From positions 15,032,438-15,096,437 of the forward strand of contig CM019238.1 in assembly GCA_009741485.1 (NCBI GenBank): 64,000 nt of DNA, in the 5' to 3' direction. Position numbers and translations under genes: made by a program. Positions 36,301 through 49,760 of this stretch are shown here, in pieces; the first letter of the stretch is position 1; each line of letters starts with the position of its first letter. The stretch is from Malurus cyaneus samueli. Its lineage: Eukaryota > Chordata > Aves > Passeriformes > Maluridae. The notes beneath the pieces are model-generated. The model was not told the origin of the DNA and searched no databases. It was given only the letters and a program-made list of their open reading frames with translations.

Positions 36301-39294
36301 TTGAAGTGTGGTTACTTCTGTTTCCAAATCAAACCTGAACCAATTGACTGAGATTCTTTTTTCCTCTGAAGTTTTATTCATGATCTTTATATTTTCAGCC
36401 TAATATTGTCCTCTGAAGATCATTTTAGAGCCCAGTCCAGTGTAACTCATTTCCTTTGGGGTCCAGGAGAACAAAAATACTCTACCCTAATTCCAGTCCA
36501 TATGGCTAGAGCTAAAAAGGTACCTTAATGAGATTAATACAAATTTATTTCAGATTTAATATTTTCATTAATGAAAAGGAAAAGCCTGGACATTCACAAA
36601 CCAGCAAGAGCATCCTGGGCTGAAAGAGGCAAATGAAATTTTTTTTTTGAACATACTAACCTTTGCTGTTATTCTGCACTTTATGTGAGTCAAGAGAAGA
36701 CAACATTAAATTACACAATGCCAGGTATGTAGAAATGATAATTTCCTGCTGATAGGATTCTTCAGGCAGTTTCTCTGAACCATTAGAAAGGTTAACTATC
36801 TTAAAGAAAACAAACCACATTTCACTGAATGTCAAGGTTATGTCAACCCCTCCATTTGCATTTTTAAGCACTTGTGGAAGATCATGGTGAAAATTTATAG
36901 TAAATTCTTATAGAATAAAAAAAAAGTCTGATTTGTATGTTATTGATTGTGAAACTTGCTTTGATATCATAAAGCTCACAAAATCAGGACAGTTCCTCAT
37001 GAGTATTAGCAGATGGAATAATGTGGATGCTGAGGTTTAAATAGAATTTAAATTTTTCTATAGCTCAGGGTGTATAACTCATTTACCTCCTCATATACTT
37101 TTATCTCTGTGTAAATAATTCTGCATTTTACCCCATTGTGTATTTGTGGACTTGCACCAGGAATATTTTAGATGATGACTCAGTACAAAGTGCTCGAGAT
37201 GAATGGCCATTTTCCATGGTAGGCAATTATGACAGAAAATGCTTATTTTCCCCTCTTTTAACCTGCAGGTGACCTGGCACTGGAATGCAGCTTCTCCTTT
37301 CATCATTGTTACTCTGTAAAAACACTAACAGCACTACTGAGAACAACCCCAAACAAACCCAAAACCCTCCCAGAGTAGAAATCCCATTGTTCTCTGACAA
37401 CAGAGAGAGGGATTTTCCCTTTGTGGACACAAACCTAGCAAAAAGAGGGACACAAATGTAGAGACCCTTTTTCCTGGGATTTGGGGCTGCAGAGTGGAGC
37501 CAAGGAAAAGGAGCAGGGACTTTGGGATAAGGGACAGGGGAGGGAGGGGACACTGCAGCTGGAATTTGCCTGCAAACACTCACTTTGGACAAGAAATGGA
37601 TCAAAAAGATTTAGGAACAGCGATGCTTGTCTCAGTGCACACCCAAAGTATTTTGAAAATTGGTGACAATAGTTTGAGCAGGCCAGGTGTTTTTCAGACC
37701 TGAATTATTGTAATTACTGTAATTATTCATAAATATTCAGAGCAGGGGAGGCTCTCAGGGCTGAGAGATGGAAACCAGCAGTGGGTCAGGGTTGAATCCA
37801 GCTGGGAATTCACTGGAATAGGGCCAGGCAGGGGTTTTCAGGAATACCCAGGAACTGTGAATTAACGGGGCAGGACATGGACTGGGCTCACCAACAGCTG
37901 AGGAACCCTGAGGAACCCCGAGGAGCCAACCCTGAGAGGTTCCATGGCACACATGGTGCCCTGGGGGACGCAGGTTTTGGTCCCTGGATGCTCTCTGTGA
38001 AGGAAATAAGGACTGTCCTTCAAAGGGAAACCACCAAAATCCTCTAAAAATAACACCCTGAGCTCAGCTGCCATGTAATTCCAGAAATTTATGGCTTTGT
38101 TAGCATGGCTCAAACAGTTCCAGTGGTTGGAGGCAGCAGAAACACGACTCCACACCGTAATTGGAATTTCTGCAAACCTCAGGCAGGAGAAGTTATTACT
38201 TTTTGCAGTATTTCTAAGCACTGTTTGGGAAGTTCCAGCTCCTTGCAGGCTTAAAGAAATCTCAAGAGAAGCATAAAATTATTGAATTAGTTTTAGATAT
38301 GCTAAGCCTTTTAGCTCACATTAAATCAATGGCAAAAGAGGAACATCACATCTCTAAAAGGCAGATTACTCATTCAGGACCAAAATGCAACTTGGAAATA
38401 TCTGGCAGACGCATTTCTAAAGTTCAAAATGTATTAGTAATTAATATTTGGGTAAATTCAAAAGAATTTTGATGGGGGTTTTCATGACATAAAGAATTCC
38501 TTGTGACAGTTTAAGATGAAAACTTCTGGAAAAGATTATAGTAATTGCACATATATAATTTTCAGATTTTATTTTTGCAAATAACACAAACTACCATAGA
38601 AGCCTCAAATAAATTCAATTCATACAATCCCCATTGAGAAAGAGAAGAATGGACTCTGTGTAATTTATTCTTCTGTTCTATTTTTGTTGTCTTATGTTTC
38701 AATTTAAATTAAAACTTCTTCACAAGACTCTCACGTAGTGAAACAATTTCAGTGTTTCAGTTTTGCAGCTACGATTTAGCATTCAAAAAAGCACCTTTAC
38801 AAACCAACTCATTCTGCTGCATTTTTTAACTTTTGTAAACAGATTGCAGAGAAGGAGCCAATGCAGATCTGGACATCTTGTATGTCATCAGGCACAGCTT
38901 TTGAGTTTTTTATTGCATAAGGGATGGATTTCTGACAACACATTTTAAAAATTGCTTCTTATCCAAAAAACGACAGGCAAGAAAATTACTCATGAAGAAT
39001 AATCTTTGTTGAGGGAGTGCAGTCCCCCAGTGGTCTCTGCGGCGGCCGAGGGCGTTGGCTGCACGTGGGACACCCAGAGGATCCCAGGGGACAAAATCCA
39101 CCCAAAATTCCTGCCCGAGGGGTTCCCACAGCAGATTGAGCTTCCACTGCAGACCCTGGGCTGGGGAAGGAGCAGAGATATCTGAGCTTTCCATAACTGG
39201 GGCTCTGAAACGACCAAATCTATCAGAATAAGAATAAACTCAGATTTTCAGACACTTTTCACTGGACAGTGCACCAAACCCCACACATTTTCTT
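33377..39294. other. Gene-free sequence, with one short CpG-rich patch
   Basis: No supported gene in almost 6 kb. 37897-37935 holds a short degenerate 11-bp tandem repeat (GAGGAACCCT-type, three copies). 39037-39066 is an isolated CpG-rich patch with five CpG in 30 bp. 33530-33590 is an AT-rich stretch with repeated TTATTGAATAAT-like words. Open frames up to 125 codons on either strand have no recognisable domain. Confidence 0.45.
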
Positions 39295-39447
39295 GATTTT
39301 TTCCAATAGTTGTTATGAAAGTTGTATGGATTATTGTATGATAGTTACAGAGCGTTTAAAAAAATTAGGTTTTCAACATCATTTATTGAAGAAAATTATG
39401 ATGGATAAAAGGGAAAGTTTCTTTGCAAATGTTGAGATTGTCTAAGG
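39295..39447 (+). repeat. Diverged local duplication, copy A
   Basis: Shares its whole length with 41389-41537 in the same orientation. Common words in order are TTTTTTCCA, TGTTATGAAA, TTGTATGGATTAT, TTACAGAG, TTTTCAACATCATTTATT, GAAAGTTTCTTT, AAATGTTGAGA and TGTCTAAG. By eye roughly four in five positions agree, with several small indels. The similarity stops abruptly on both sides. Either a tandem duplication with 1.9 kb of intervening sequence, or two copies of an old dispersed element that I cannot name. No LTR-type ends are clear. Confidence 0.85.
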
Positions 39448-41388
39448 AGCTGGAAATGTTTGGTGAAAACAAGCGGTCAACATTCACCACAGCAAAGGAT
39501 GGACAGAGCATTTCAAGGTTTGGTCCCAAGGCATACGAAATATATTACATTTTTAATGGAATAAAACTTGTATTTTCCAGTTATTGTAATATTTTCACAA
39601 GAAAAAGAAGATTCTGTTCACAGGCCTTACACAATTCTAAATCAAAGCCATCAACTGCAATAAACTTGTAAGGAGGTAGGTCCAGCATAGCTGAACAGGT
39701 GTAATCAAGAAATAAATAATATTATAGAATGATGGAGGGGAAAGGGGAAACTATAGCGCTGGTAAGTGTATACTATTTCATTAAAAAAATCTGATTTTAT
39801 CCATAATAATGGTCTCAGAAAGGTGACACAAAAATTTGTAGAAGCACTTAAAAATTCTTACCTGAAGGGAATTTGGAAAGACTAGAAATTCAGACAGCCA
39901 GGGAAACAAGGATGCACCATAAAGAACTCTAATTATGTGTGCAAACCATGCAGAGTCCTTCCTTGAGTTCCTCAGGAGCAACTCTGAGAACATCCAAATG
40001 TGAGCTGGTTCCTCTCCAGAGATCTTCCTGACATCCCTGCTCCCCCGTTCTGGATTTCCCAAACAAATCCTCTCCCATCCCCCTTCTCCACAGCAATGAG
40101 TTACACAAAACCCTCAGCACAGCAAATTCTCAGCAAACAGCCCGTTTTTGGGTGTGTTCTCCCTCCCTGCAGGGAATCCATGGTCACTGTGGATGTCTCA
40201 CTCTCCTCCAGCCATGTACAGTCTCACACCTTGCCATCCTCTCCCCCGGCAGCTTTCCTTCTTTCCCAGAACAGAAACCACACAGACATTCCACTCCTTT
40301 TCTCCAAATCCTGCTAATCACAACCCCACCACTCCTTTTTTTAGTTTGCATCTTGCTGCTCTTCTCCAGCAGAGAACATTTTTTGACTTTTTCTTACCCA
40401 TTTGCCTCGAACCTTCACACAGCCTTTAATCCATCTAACAAATAATTCATACCTGATGGTCACTGACCTATTTCTGGCCAAACCAGATATTTTGTTCTGT
40501 TCTGATCTTCTGTAAATTCTGTTTCTCTTTCCTCTTATCTCTTCCCTTCAGACCCTCTTGCACAACTCTTACAAATTTGTCCTTTAAATTACATGGCATT
40601 GTTTCAACTATAGACATCTAGTCAAATTTTTTCTCATTAAAAAATAAACATAATATTTGAAGTACAATTAAACAGCAACCATCTAAATACAATTTGAGCC
40701 ATACAGTGAATAAAAAACCCCAGTCTGAATTCCTGCATGGTATCTGTTACATCTCTGCCAAACAAAAGAATGAGTTGAGCACAAAATGAACCTCTTGTTT
40801 TCCAACAAATGCTACTTAGCTTTAGCTCCTAACATTAGCTGAGAAGATTAGGCCTATGAAAACTCAATTTTCCCAGCCCAATGGGAATAGTGGCAAATAA
40901 TACACAACAAAATAATAAAACCAGCCTTGTTTTACTCAAAAGAACCTAACACTGTGTCAACGTCCTCTCCCAGTGATTGATGAAGTAATATGGAACTACA
41001 CCAAAACAGGGGTTTGCTATCATTTAGGAAAACAAACACATTGGAGTCACCCAGGGAAACAATTGCACAGATAAAAAACCCCAAAGCACTGACAAGGCAA
41101 GAACAAAATCCAGCACAGAAAAGTGTGGAGGAATACAGAGACACCAGCAGGGTTCCATTGGCTGAGCAGGGACAAAGTGCTGACAGGAGCTGGAAAAATG
41201 CTGAAATTCCAGACCTTCCCTTCCCTGATTGTTTCAGGGAAGATGTACAAGGTCCCACAGAGCAGGGACAGATCTCAGGTCGTGGATTTGCACAGTGCAG
41301 GTGGACCAAGGGTGGGAGAAGGGCCTTGGCTGCGAGGGTTGTAGGGAAAAGCATCACGTCCCAGACAGCTCCAGGGTTTTTTTGAGGG
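39448..41388. other. Sequence between the two duplicated segments
   Basis: About 1.9 kb. 40000-40440 is C/T-rich and 40990-41385 is purine-rich with a 131-codon open frame that I do not recognise. It does not resemble retroviral or LINE coding sequence, so there is no support for reading the flanking duplicates as LTRs of one provirus. Confidence 0.45.
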
Positions 41389-41537
41389 TTTTTTCCAGTA
41401 GCTGTTATGAAAATTGTATGGATTATGATATTACAGAGGGTTAAAAAAAAAAAAAGTCAGTTTTTCAACATCATTTATTCAAAAAGTAATCACAAATAAG
41501 AGAGAAAGTTTCTTTAGAAATGTTGAGACTGTCTAAG
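41389..41537 (+). repeat. Diverged local duplication, copy B
   Basis: Partner of 39295-39447, same orientation, about 2.09 kb downstream. It carries a longer A run (41443-41455) where copy A has seven A. It keeps the same order of shared words, from TTTTTTCCAGTAG to GTTGAGACTGTCTAAG. Confidence 0.85.
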
Positions 41538-44500
41538 CAGGCCTGTGCTTCTGAGGCACCTTGGAAGTGTCACCAGGGGTGAAGGTGTGAGCTCCAGCAG
41601 CATTCCAGCAGGATGAGCTTCCTTTTGGAGCAGTGTGGACCCAGTTTCCAGCATTTTAAAGGAAACTAAAAATAACTCCTGAAGGGTGTAATATGGATCC
41701 CATCTCTTACAAAAACCTCACTGAATTTCCAGCTCCATTTGTAAGGATCTCCCTTCTAAGTTTTGTAACTTGTTTATGAAAATGGATTCCTTTGGTTCAG
41801 AGCTCCAAAAGCTGTGGAAATGGATGCATGGATCCTTAAATCTGCTGTTGGAAACACTTGCATTGGTCACAGCCTGGACAAGCACGAGCACACCTGGACA
41901 GTGGCCATGGCTGAAGGTGGCAGTGGCTGAATTGGTGACCATGGGGACTCTGCTGTCCTTGGAAAGCACCCCTAGAATTTAGTAGAGATTTCCCTAATTT
42001 TGTATGCTGCCTTGATATTCCACTCCTGCCAGGTCACGAGGGTGTTTGAGCTCTTTCCTGATGAAGTTCGTGGTTTGCATGTGCTGAAATCCAAAATGAG
42101 TGTTCAGAGCTGTGGGGCTGGGAATCCTCTTGAAAGGTTGAAAAAAACTTGAAAGGTTTTGTTACTGGAGAGAAGGAATTTAGAAGGGATAAGGTCTGTA
42201 AAGAACACAACAGGGCAATAAAGTCAAGTATCTGGAAGAGAAAAGGAGCATCCTGCTGACTGCATTTTAGGAGAAGTTATGAGGTCAGGCAGGTAAATCG
42301 GAAGGAGGTGCAGTTTTGAACGAGGAAGTTTTGAATTCTTACCAACCATGAGAAGCTGGAAAAGGTTCCTGTGCCGAGGCTCCAGGGCTGTCAGGCTGAA
42401 AGGTCACCTCTGAAAGATGGCCCTGCAAAGGGCAAATCTTGTAAGGTGCCCTCTGTGCTCCTGCCTTAGGAGATGGACTTTGAGGGATGGCACCTCCAGC
42501 TCTGCCTCTGCCCTGCATCGTTTGTCTGCGTTAGAAGACAACACTTCACGTATTTACTTCGAGATCAGCAATGCAAAGAGCAGGATTACACCAAAATATG
42601 AAGAACACGTGCATTTATCATGATAACTATCTGCTGCAGAATACCAAGGCAAGGAAATCAGGTGGGTGAAGGTTTTTTTTGTTTGTTCTTGTTGTTAGTT
42701 TTGGGAATGTGGATTTCTCTCCGATGTCACTGAGAGAAGCACACAGAGGTCAGAAGGAAATGCCCACAATAACGTGGGATTGCTCTCAGAAGGGAACAGT
42801 GGAAAGCAGGAAGAAACAGAAGTCATTAAAAGAAAAGAGAAGTTGTGCTGTGAGCAGGTCAGCAGCAGGAAACTGTGGCTCAGTGATCCAAAATACCCCT
42901 CTAATTGTAAAGTTTCCTTTTGACATGGGTTTAATTCCAAAATATTTCTAATTGAATATTACAGCTGCTGTAAAAGAAAGAGATCTCCACATCTAAGGCA
43001 AAATCTTTCACTACTCCAAATTTCCTGGGGATCTCCTGACTGATTTTTCTTCTTTTCACACCTTGGTCACAATTTCCATTCTGCACCCTTGAAAATTCTC
43101 CCAAGTCTTTTTCTAAGAAAAGTAAGTTGTGCTTAAACAACTCCTGCCTTGCACTAATCTTCTGACTTCATATTTGCCATCTTTCTACACGATCCAGAGT
43201 GTGCTTAGTCTGCAAAAGTAGCATGGAAAATTTTTAATTCTCCTGAAATACCTGGCACTGAGCAACATAAGGCAAAAGAAATTTAATTTTGTGGAATATC
43301 ATTTGGCTTTGATACAATTTACTCTACATTGTACACTAACTCCAAATTGAAAATCAGTTTTTTTACCCAAGACCCCTTCTTCAAAAAAATTAAGCTGTAG
43401 ACAAGAAATCCTCTTTCTGTGTTTTCTCACAGGTGTAGTCATTGACTCTGAATATTTGCCCCCCCATTTTAGGCTATAAACAACTTTGTTATTAACCCTC
43501 AGAGTTTCTGACCTTGCTGCTTTTGTGAAATAACAGTGTGAGAGTGGAATTTTCTTCCAAATGAAATGTTTACTCTATAAAGCTGTAACTGCTATATTGC
43601 ATTCTATGTTTATGTTTATTGTTATGAAACGAAGTTATTTGTAAGTATAATTCTGTAATAAAAACAAAACCAAGATTGATGCCGAAAGAGAATGAAATTT
43701 CAGAACATGCCATAAAATTAATCTAATACTGGAAAATCGTAAAAAAGTGCAATTACTCTATTTACAGGTGAAAAGGAAAAACAATTGCATGCATAAAAAT
43801 AAAAGCTTTATTGTTATAGTAAGAGGCTTACGAACATTGAAATGAAAGCAAAATCCTCCTACAAACAAAAGGGTTAATCTAAATTGTGCATCAGTTTTGA
43901 CTGTATAATTTTAATGCTATAAAATCTGTTTCTTTACTAAAAAGCACCTTTGCAGAATGATTTTTGTGGCTGCTGCAGAAGTTGCCTGGGTCTTTCCCCA
44001 TAAATCACGTTGCAGCCAAGACCCTTTCGTTTCTCAAAGCTGATGTTCAGTCACAAAATTCTCTTCGATGCCATTCTGGAAGGACCAACTGATGAAAGAT
44101 TCAGATTTTAAAATCCACCCACTAAATACATGTACAGCCTTCAGAAATATCAAAGGATGAGGCAAAAAGATGCTTTGGGATGGGGCCAGTTGGAGCCACG
44201 GAATTACAGTGAGGGGTGGAAGGGAGAGGAAGCATTTATGGCTGATTTTTGCTGGTTTATCCTAGAAAACCTCTAACAGGTCTGGGGCACAGATTGCCTG
44301 GGGAACAATTTAAAAATATGTAAAATATACAGTCCACAAGAAACATGAATGTTTGCTGTCCTAGCAATATTTTAATTTTTGATTTGAACTGGTTGAAATC
44401 TCCTCCTTGTTAGAGGAGCTTCTTTGAGAAGGTTCCAAGGTGAATTTGTGGCAGTTTAGTAGACAACCAATGAAAACAACCCCACTGTCCTCAAAGGATG

Positions 44501-47500
44501 AAAAAATGCCTCCATGTGACACAATAATAATAATCAAGGAAAGAGAGAAATTTGGAAAGCAAAATGGAATGTTGGTAAAAGGTGACCCAGGTCACATCCC
44601 CTCTCACCAGAGTGTACTGGTATGGCATAAAGGAAAGATCCAAAATGAATTTACCTCAAATTTACCCTCAGCCCACCTACAACAGAACTAAAAACCCAAC
44701 AAATTCTTTGCAGAATTTCCTGAGTTTGGGGACCAACATCTGAAATATCCATCAAACACCGACTTCTACAGCACCAAAAGTGCTGCTGGTGCAGCCAAAG
44801 AATTTATTTATAAGGGAAGATCACATCCACCAAAATCAGACCCTTCATTCTCCTTTCGGAATTTAATGTGCAAAAAGACAATGAGGAACCATGTTAACCT
44901 TAAGAAAAATTAAAAAGCCAGTGGAAAGAGCCACTTCCTGAGCTGTAGTAATTAAAAGCCTTGATATATCCATGAAAGAAGGGCCTGGATAATCTTTATT
45001 ATACTGTAAGCAAGGCAAATGGCAGATTGATATCCCTTGGCACAGGAATACGCTACTAAATATTTGAAGACAAGCTGTGACTTCAAATATCACATCCAAC
45101 TGCAACTTTAATTTTTTTTTTTGCAGAAAAAGCAACTCATGCTGAGGAAGATATGGCTTATTTGAAACTTATTTACTGTCATAACAGATGGTGAAGACTA
45201 GAGAGAATATAAATGAAAAATATGGGGGCCCAATAAATGTCAAGGCTCCCAACTTCGTTTGTAAAATTAAAAGAAAAAAAAAGAAATAAGCTGTATCTAT
45301 GCAAGATACAAAAACTTAACAGAATAGATTAGCTTTTTAACATCTTGGAAATAACCATTTTTCTGCCCACACAACATGAGATCAAAAATTGCACTGATTT
45401 TACAGTCACTGCCATCTTGAAAAAGCTAGACCGCATGATCTATGCAGAGTTATCGTTTTTCAAAGATCCTTTTCAGGTTTTTTACCCCCAAAATTCTTGT
45501 GGACTATGACAATTTTATCAGTCACATCTGCAGTGACAAGGTAATTTCATGTGAACTCATGCTAGGGGAGAAGGTTTGGTGTAGGGCTCTGTTTGAAACC
45601 CTACAACCTCAGAGCTGGAACCAAAGCCACAGACCCAGAGCCCTCTGTGGATGGGGAATTTTCAAATTTGGGTGTCTCAGTTCTAAACAAAACAAAATTT
45701 TAAAATCGCAAAACCCACAGAACAAAATTATTCTTTGTGCTCAGTCCTCTTTAGTCCTCACCTCAACCTCTCAACTTCAGAGAGATCTGAGCTATAAAAA
45801 GCAGTTTTTGTACAGAATCCTACAAAACTGTACTTTGGAATCTCTCCACAGAAAAGGATCCTGGCATGGGGCACCCATCCTTGTTTTTTAATGCAGGTGA
45901 AACAGGAAACACTGAGAAAGGAACAACATCCATTCATTGATGGAGGGGAACCACGTGTGCATCGTTCCTGGAGCCATTATTGCCTTTGTCTTCAAAAGCA
46001 AACAAAACCGAGGCAGAACGAAATCAAAGTGCACTTGATACGCACGAAAAGCTGAGATAAATTCTCAATATGAAGTTATGTAATGAAGCTGAGGAAATCC
46101 TTACCTTGTTGGAAAGCAGAGTTTCCGCAGTGACCCTGTGCCATGAATCGACATTGTAGCTCACAGGAGAGCACAAAGACAACAGCAAAAAAAAATAGAT
46201 GTTATTCTATATTCTATATTTAGCTCCTCCTTTGCTGTCTCATGGCACCTAGATGACTGGAAATACACCACTAATGCAACATCTGATTCACTGAAATACT
46301 GCACAGGTCATCGTACTTTCAACCTAGAAATGAATTTCACAATGTGGTGAGGAATTTAATATTAAATATACCAGTATGTCACCAAGAAATAAGAACGTGA
46401 ATATATTTTCATATAGTATTTCCTAATAAAAAACAAGGAAACATACACAAAGTATTTGAGGTTTTCATGCTGCTACCTTTTATGTTTTCTGTGCATTGTA
46501 TTTGAATGCTGTCCTCTTGATTATGTTCTCTGAAACACTTGTTTGAAGTAAGATACTTTATTTTAATAAGTGGAACAAAGCTTTGAATAGCTCAGTTCAA
46601 AAAACAGTTTTAAATGAAAGGAGCTGTTGCTAAGCACAGGGATCTTTGCCAAATACTTTTTAAATGGTTTATTGTGCCCTAGCAATCCTGAGATTAAAAA
46701 CATCTCTTGAATTACAATGACACATCAAAAAATAAAATTAATGTGGGGGTTTTCATTACAAGAACTGAGCCTCTGTGTGTTATTCTTTCCATTAGATAAG
46801 AAAGAAACATACCGTGGTACATTGTTTTTGCTGTCAGAGCGAGCTTTTAGGCAAATACACACTATCACACTATATCCCTCATGGATCCAATCATGTACTC
46901 TACAAGTTCTTCTATTAATTTACCTTAATGCTGTGGATTTAAGGGATAGACTGGATATTTTCACATATTTTCCTGCACTGGTGATGAGTTATTTTTAGAG
47001 TCCATAAGTCTTCATCAGAATGAGAAGATTGCGTTGCCTCATCCCGCTAAAATATGGATAATAACACTGCCTCACTCCCTAATAAACATTGAATTTTCCA
47101 CTGTTCTTGGGAGGGTACCAAACAACTGTTCCACCAAGCTCTTGGGTTGCAGCACAGCAGAGCATGCAGATCCCACTGCCAGTGGGAAATGTGAATTCTG
47201 AGTGCTGCAGGTTTCAGAGGAAAACACAATCGATAGCATTTCCCAGCTAATAAAGATGTCTAAAGCAGAGCTCTGAGCAGGGCTGGCCTCAGAGGACACA
47301 AATTGGGGTTTCCAGCAGGGAAAAAGGAAGTGGCAAAACCGACAGAGAAAACAGCTGCTGACTGATTGTGAACCAAACCCCATTTCTATGCCCCGAAATC
47401 TTATTTTAATTTGCGTCTGAGGGCTGGGAATATGCGAAAAATCAAAGTTGCTGGTATCTGACAGTTGATATGAAAGCAGGGCATGGAGGTTGCTGGGATT

Positions 47501-49607
47501 TTCCCTCAAATCACCCACTGCTGTGTTCTGCACAATATTTCATGAGCTGCCATTGACAGACAGCACCTGTCCCTTGCCAGGTAACGCAAGTACCCCAGTA
47601 CTGCATGGATTCAGACTGGTTTTATTCATCAACATCCACACTCCTGCTTTATTTACCAAGGAAAATTTAAAAAAAAATCATCTTTAAGTTACAGATCATA
47701 GCAAATTAAACCAAAACACATTGTACACATTAAAACTGAGCCAAACCTGACCCAGGAAAATTGGCAAACACAAGAGTGATTGGGGCAAGTGGGTCAGATT
47801 TTATCTGTGCTGTTACTCACGTACGTAACCCCTCAAATTACTCAAATAACAAATACAAACAGAAAACTCCAAGGAATTGCACTCAAATCCTGCCACTCTC
47901 ATATCTCATATACTTTCCGGGATTATTTGTTATAGAGATAAATTTTCGGGTTTTTCAAAGCCCAGAACATTTCCCTCACAAAGAATTTCTGTATTTCAGC
48001 ACCTATCCCACTGTCACACTCTGAAGTGAATTTTAACCTACAGGTAGACAGCTCTTTTGTTCCCCTTCTTAAATGGGAAATACATGACAAAAAAATAAGA
48101 GGCACATGTCAAAATGAAAACCAAGGTCACCTTCTCAAACTGGTCATGGATTCCTTTCTCCTCAAGCTGGCACAAGTGCTTGGAAATGAGTGGGCACCTG
48201 AAAAGGCCAGAAACCTGCAGAAGGTAATTTCCCACTCCCAAAGGCACAGGAATGAACTTGGAGTGAATGACTTTTAGAAAGGAAATTATTAAAGGTGTTG
48301 GATGTTGGTCAAACCAAGGAAGAGCTGTGTAAAATTGCATTTTTAACCAGAGACACTCCATGGTTTAATGTTCCTCCTCCAGGAGATCCCTAATGAACCC
48401 ACACATAATCAGGGTAATTAGGATGCTCTGCCTTCAGCCATGCAGGACCTGTATTTTGGGATTCTTCACTCCTCAAACCCACTCATCTCATGGGGAGCTC
48501 AAAGGCAATGAATGCCACCAGGAAAAACATTCCATAACGGCCCCATTTGATTCCCTGCTCCGATAGGAAATAAGAAATAAACCACTTTAAAAATGAAACA
48601 GATCCCTTCAACCTTTGCTGAAAGGAGACCATCACAGTTTATAGTGCTCAAAAGGTGAAGCAGAAATATAAAAAAAAAGATGAAAACAATTACAAACCTT
48701 TAGACACCTCTTTGAAAAATATACACTTTTCTGGTTTTCTGTGATAATACCACATAACTCAGAGGGAGCACACGGCCTCACATAAAACATCCATCCACCA
48801 CGAGAGGCATTTATTGGCCTCAGAAGCCAGATATCACCTAAAACAAACCACACCATTATTTGGACAAAGATGAAACGGCTTGTCATGACATTGGGACTGG
48901 CAGGAAGAGGCACTTAATCACCAGTCAATATTCAATAATGCTCAGCAGGTAAATTGTGGAGCTTTGAGTGTTGGAATTTGCAGATTATGGCAATTGCATT
49001 GCTCCAATTTCGTTCTGTGGATTCTTGTTTATTCACCATGAGAGATGTGCAACATAAAGCAACCCTCAGCTAATAATTGTCTCATTTCCTAGAATGTTAA
49101 TTAGGCTAATAATGAAGGCATTGCTTTTTTATACTGATCTAAAAAGGAATTGGCACAACTGAATAAGCAGTAATTCTCACAATCAGATTTCCAATCGTCT
49201 CCAAAGCATGAGATGAATTTCTGTGTCTGAATTTCCTTACAAGGATCAGACTGCCGCTTTCCAGGCATCAATATACACCTCACTGAAAAAGCAAAATAAA
49301 CCAAATCACATGCATGCAAAATGGCTAAAATTATTTAAAGTATTTCCCTTTACCCACACTGTCTGGTGAAACAACATCCTTCTGCAGCTTTTTCACTCAT
49401 CATTATTACTTCTTTTCCTTAATCTTTCCACACAATTTCCATCCACTCAACTAAAATGATAGCTGCTTATCTGTCTGAATCTTGTATAAATCTCTCTGAA
49501 TCTGGCTGCATGACCTCTTGTTTTTCATGGCCTGCCACTCCCTTGCAGCACAGGACCCAAAGTGTGTGTGCTGTCCCTTGGCTGCATGGTCTTTGCTTTT
49601 TTCCAGA
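41538..49607. other. Long gene-free region
   Basis: No supported gene in 8 kb. 41550-42620 is moderately GC-rich and unrecognised. 43340-43920 is AT-rich single-copy sequence. Open frames of 149 codons (45442-45891) and 153 codons (47072-47533, minus) have no recognisable domain. Short A runs occur near 45264-45282. No transposon or tandem repeat longer than about 20 bp seen. Confidence 0.4.
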
Positions 49608-49760
49608 CCATTGGCTTATAAAATGAACAAAATTGGTCCTAATCCTGATCTCCTGCAGCACTCCACTAATCACTTTCCTCTTTCCCAAGCCACTACCCAC
49701 TCACAAATACCACTCTTTGATGTCTCAGTAGATAATTTATCTATTCACATACCTCAGCTA
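49608..49760 (-). mobile_element. Ancient CR1/L3-type LINE fragment, reverse-transcriptase region
   Basis: Read on the minus strand, the segment resembles the part of amniote CR1-clade LINEs that encodes the reverse-transcriptase block Ser-Gly-Val-Pro-Gln-Gly. Here the minus-strand translation keeps Ile-Ser-Gly-Val-Leu-Gln followed by a decayed continuation. On the + strand the recognisable words are ATTGGTCCTAATCCTGAT, GCACTCCACTAATCACTTTCC and ACCACTCTTTGA, in the order I remember for this fossil family. It is strongly diverged, with no functional coding. Family assignment is from memory and needs a profile search. Confidence 0.5.

Noticed and set aside
39295..41537. Reading the two ~150-bp copies as LTRs of one small provirus
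   Set aside because: No TG...CA ends, primer-binding site, polypurine tract or retroviral coding remnants are visible between them.
45442..45891. 149-codon open frame
   Set aside because: No recognisable domain or homologue by eye, no flanking splice-site series, AT-rich context; compatible with chance.
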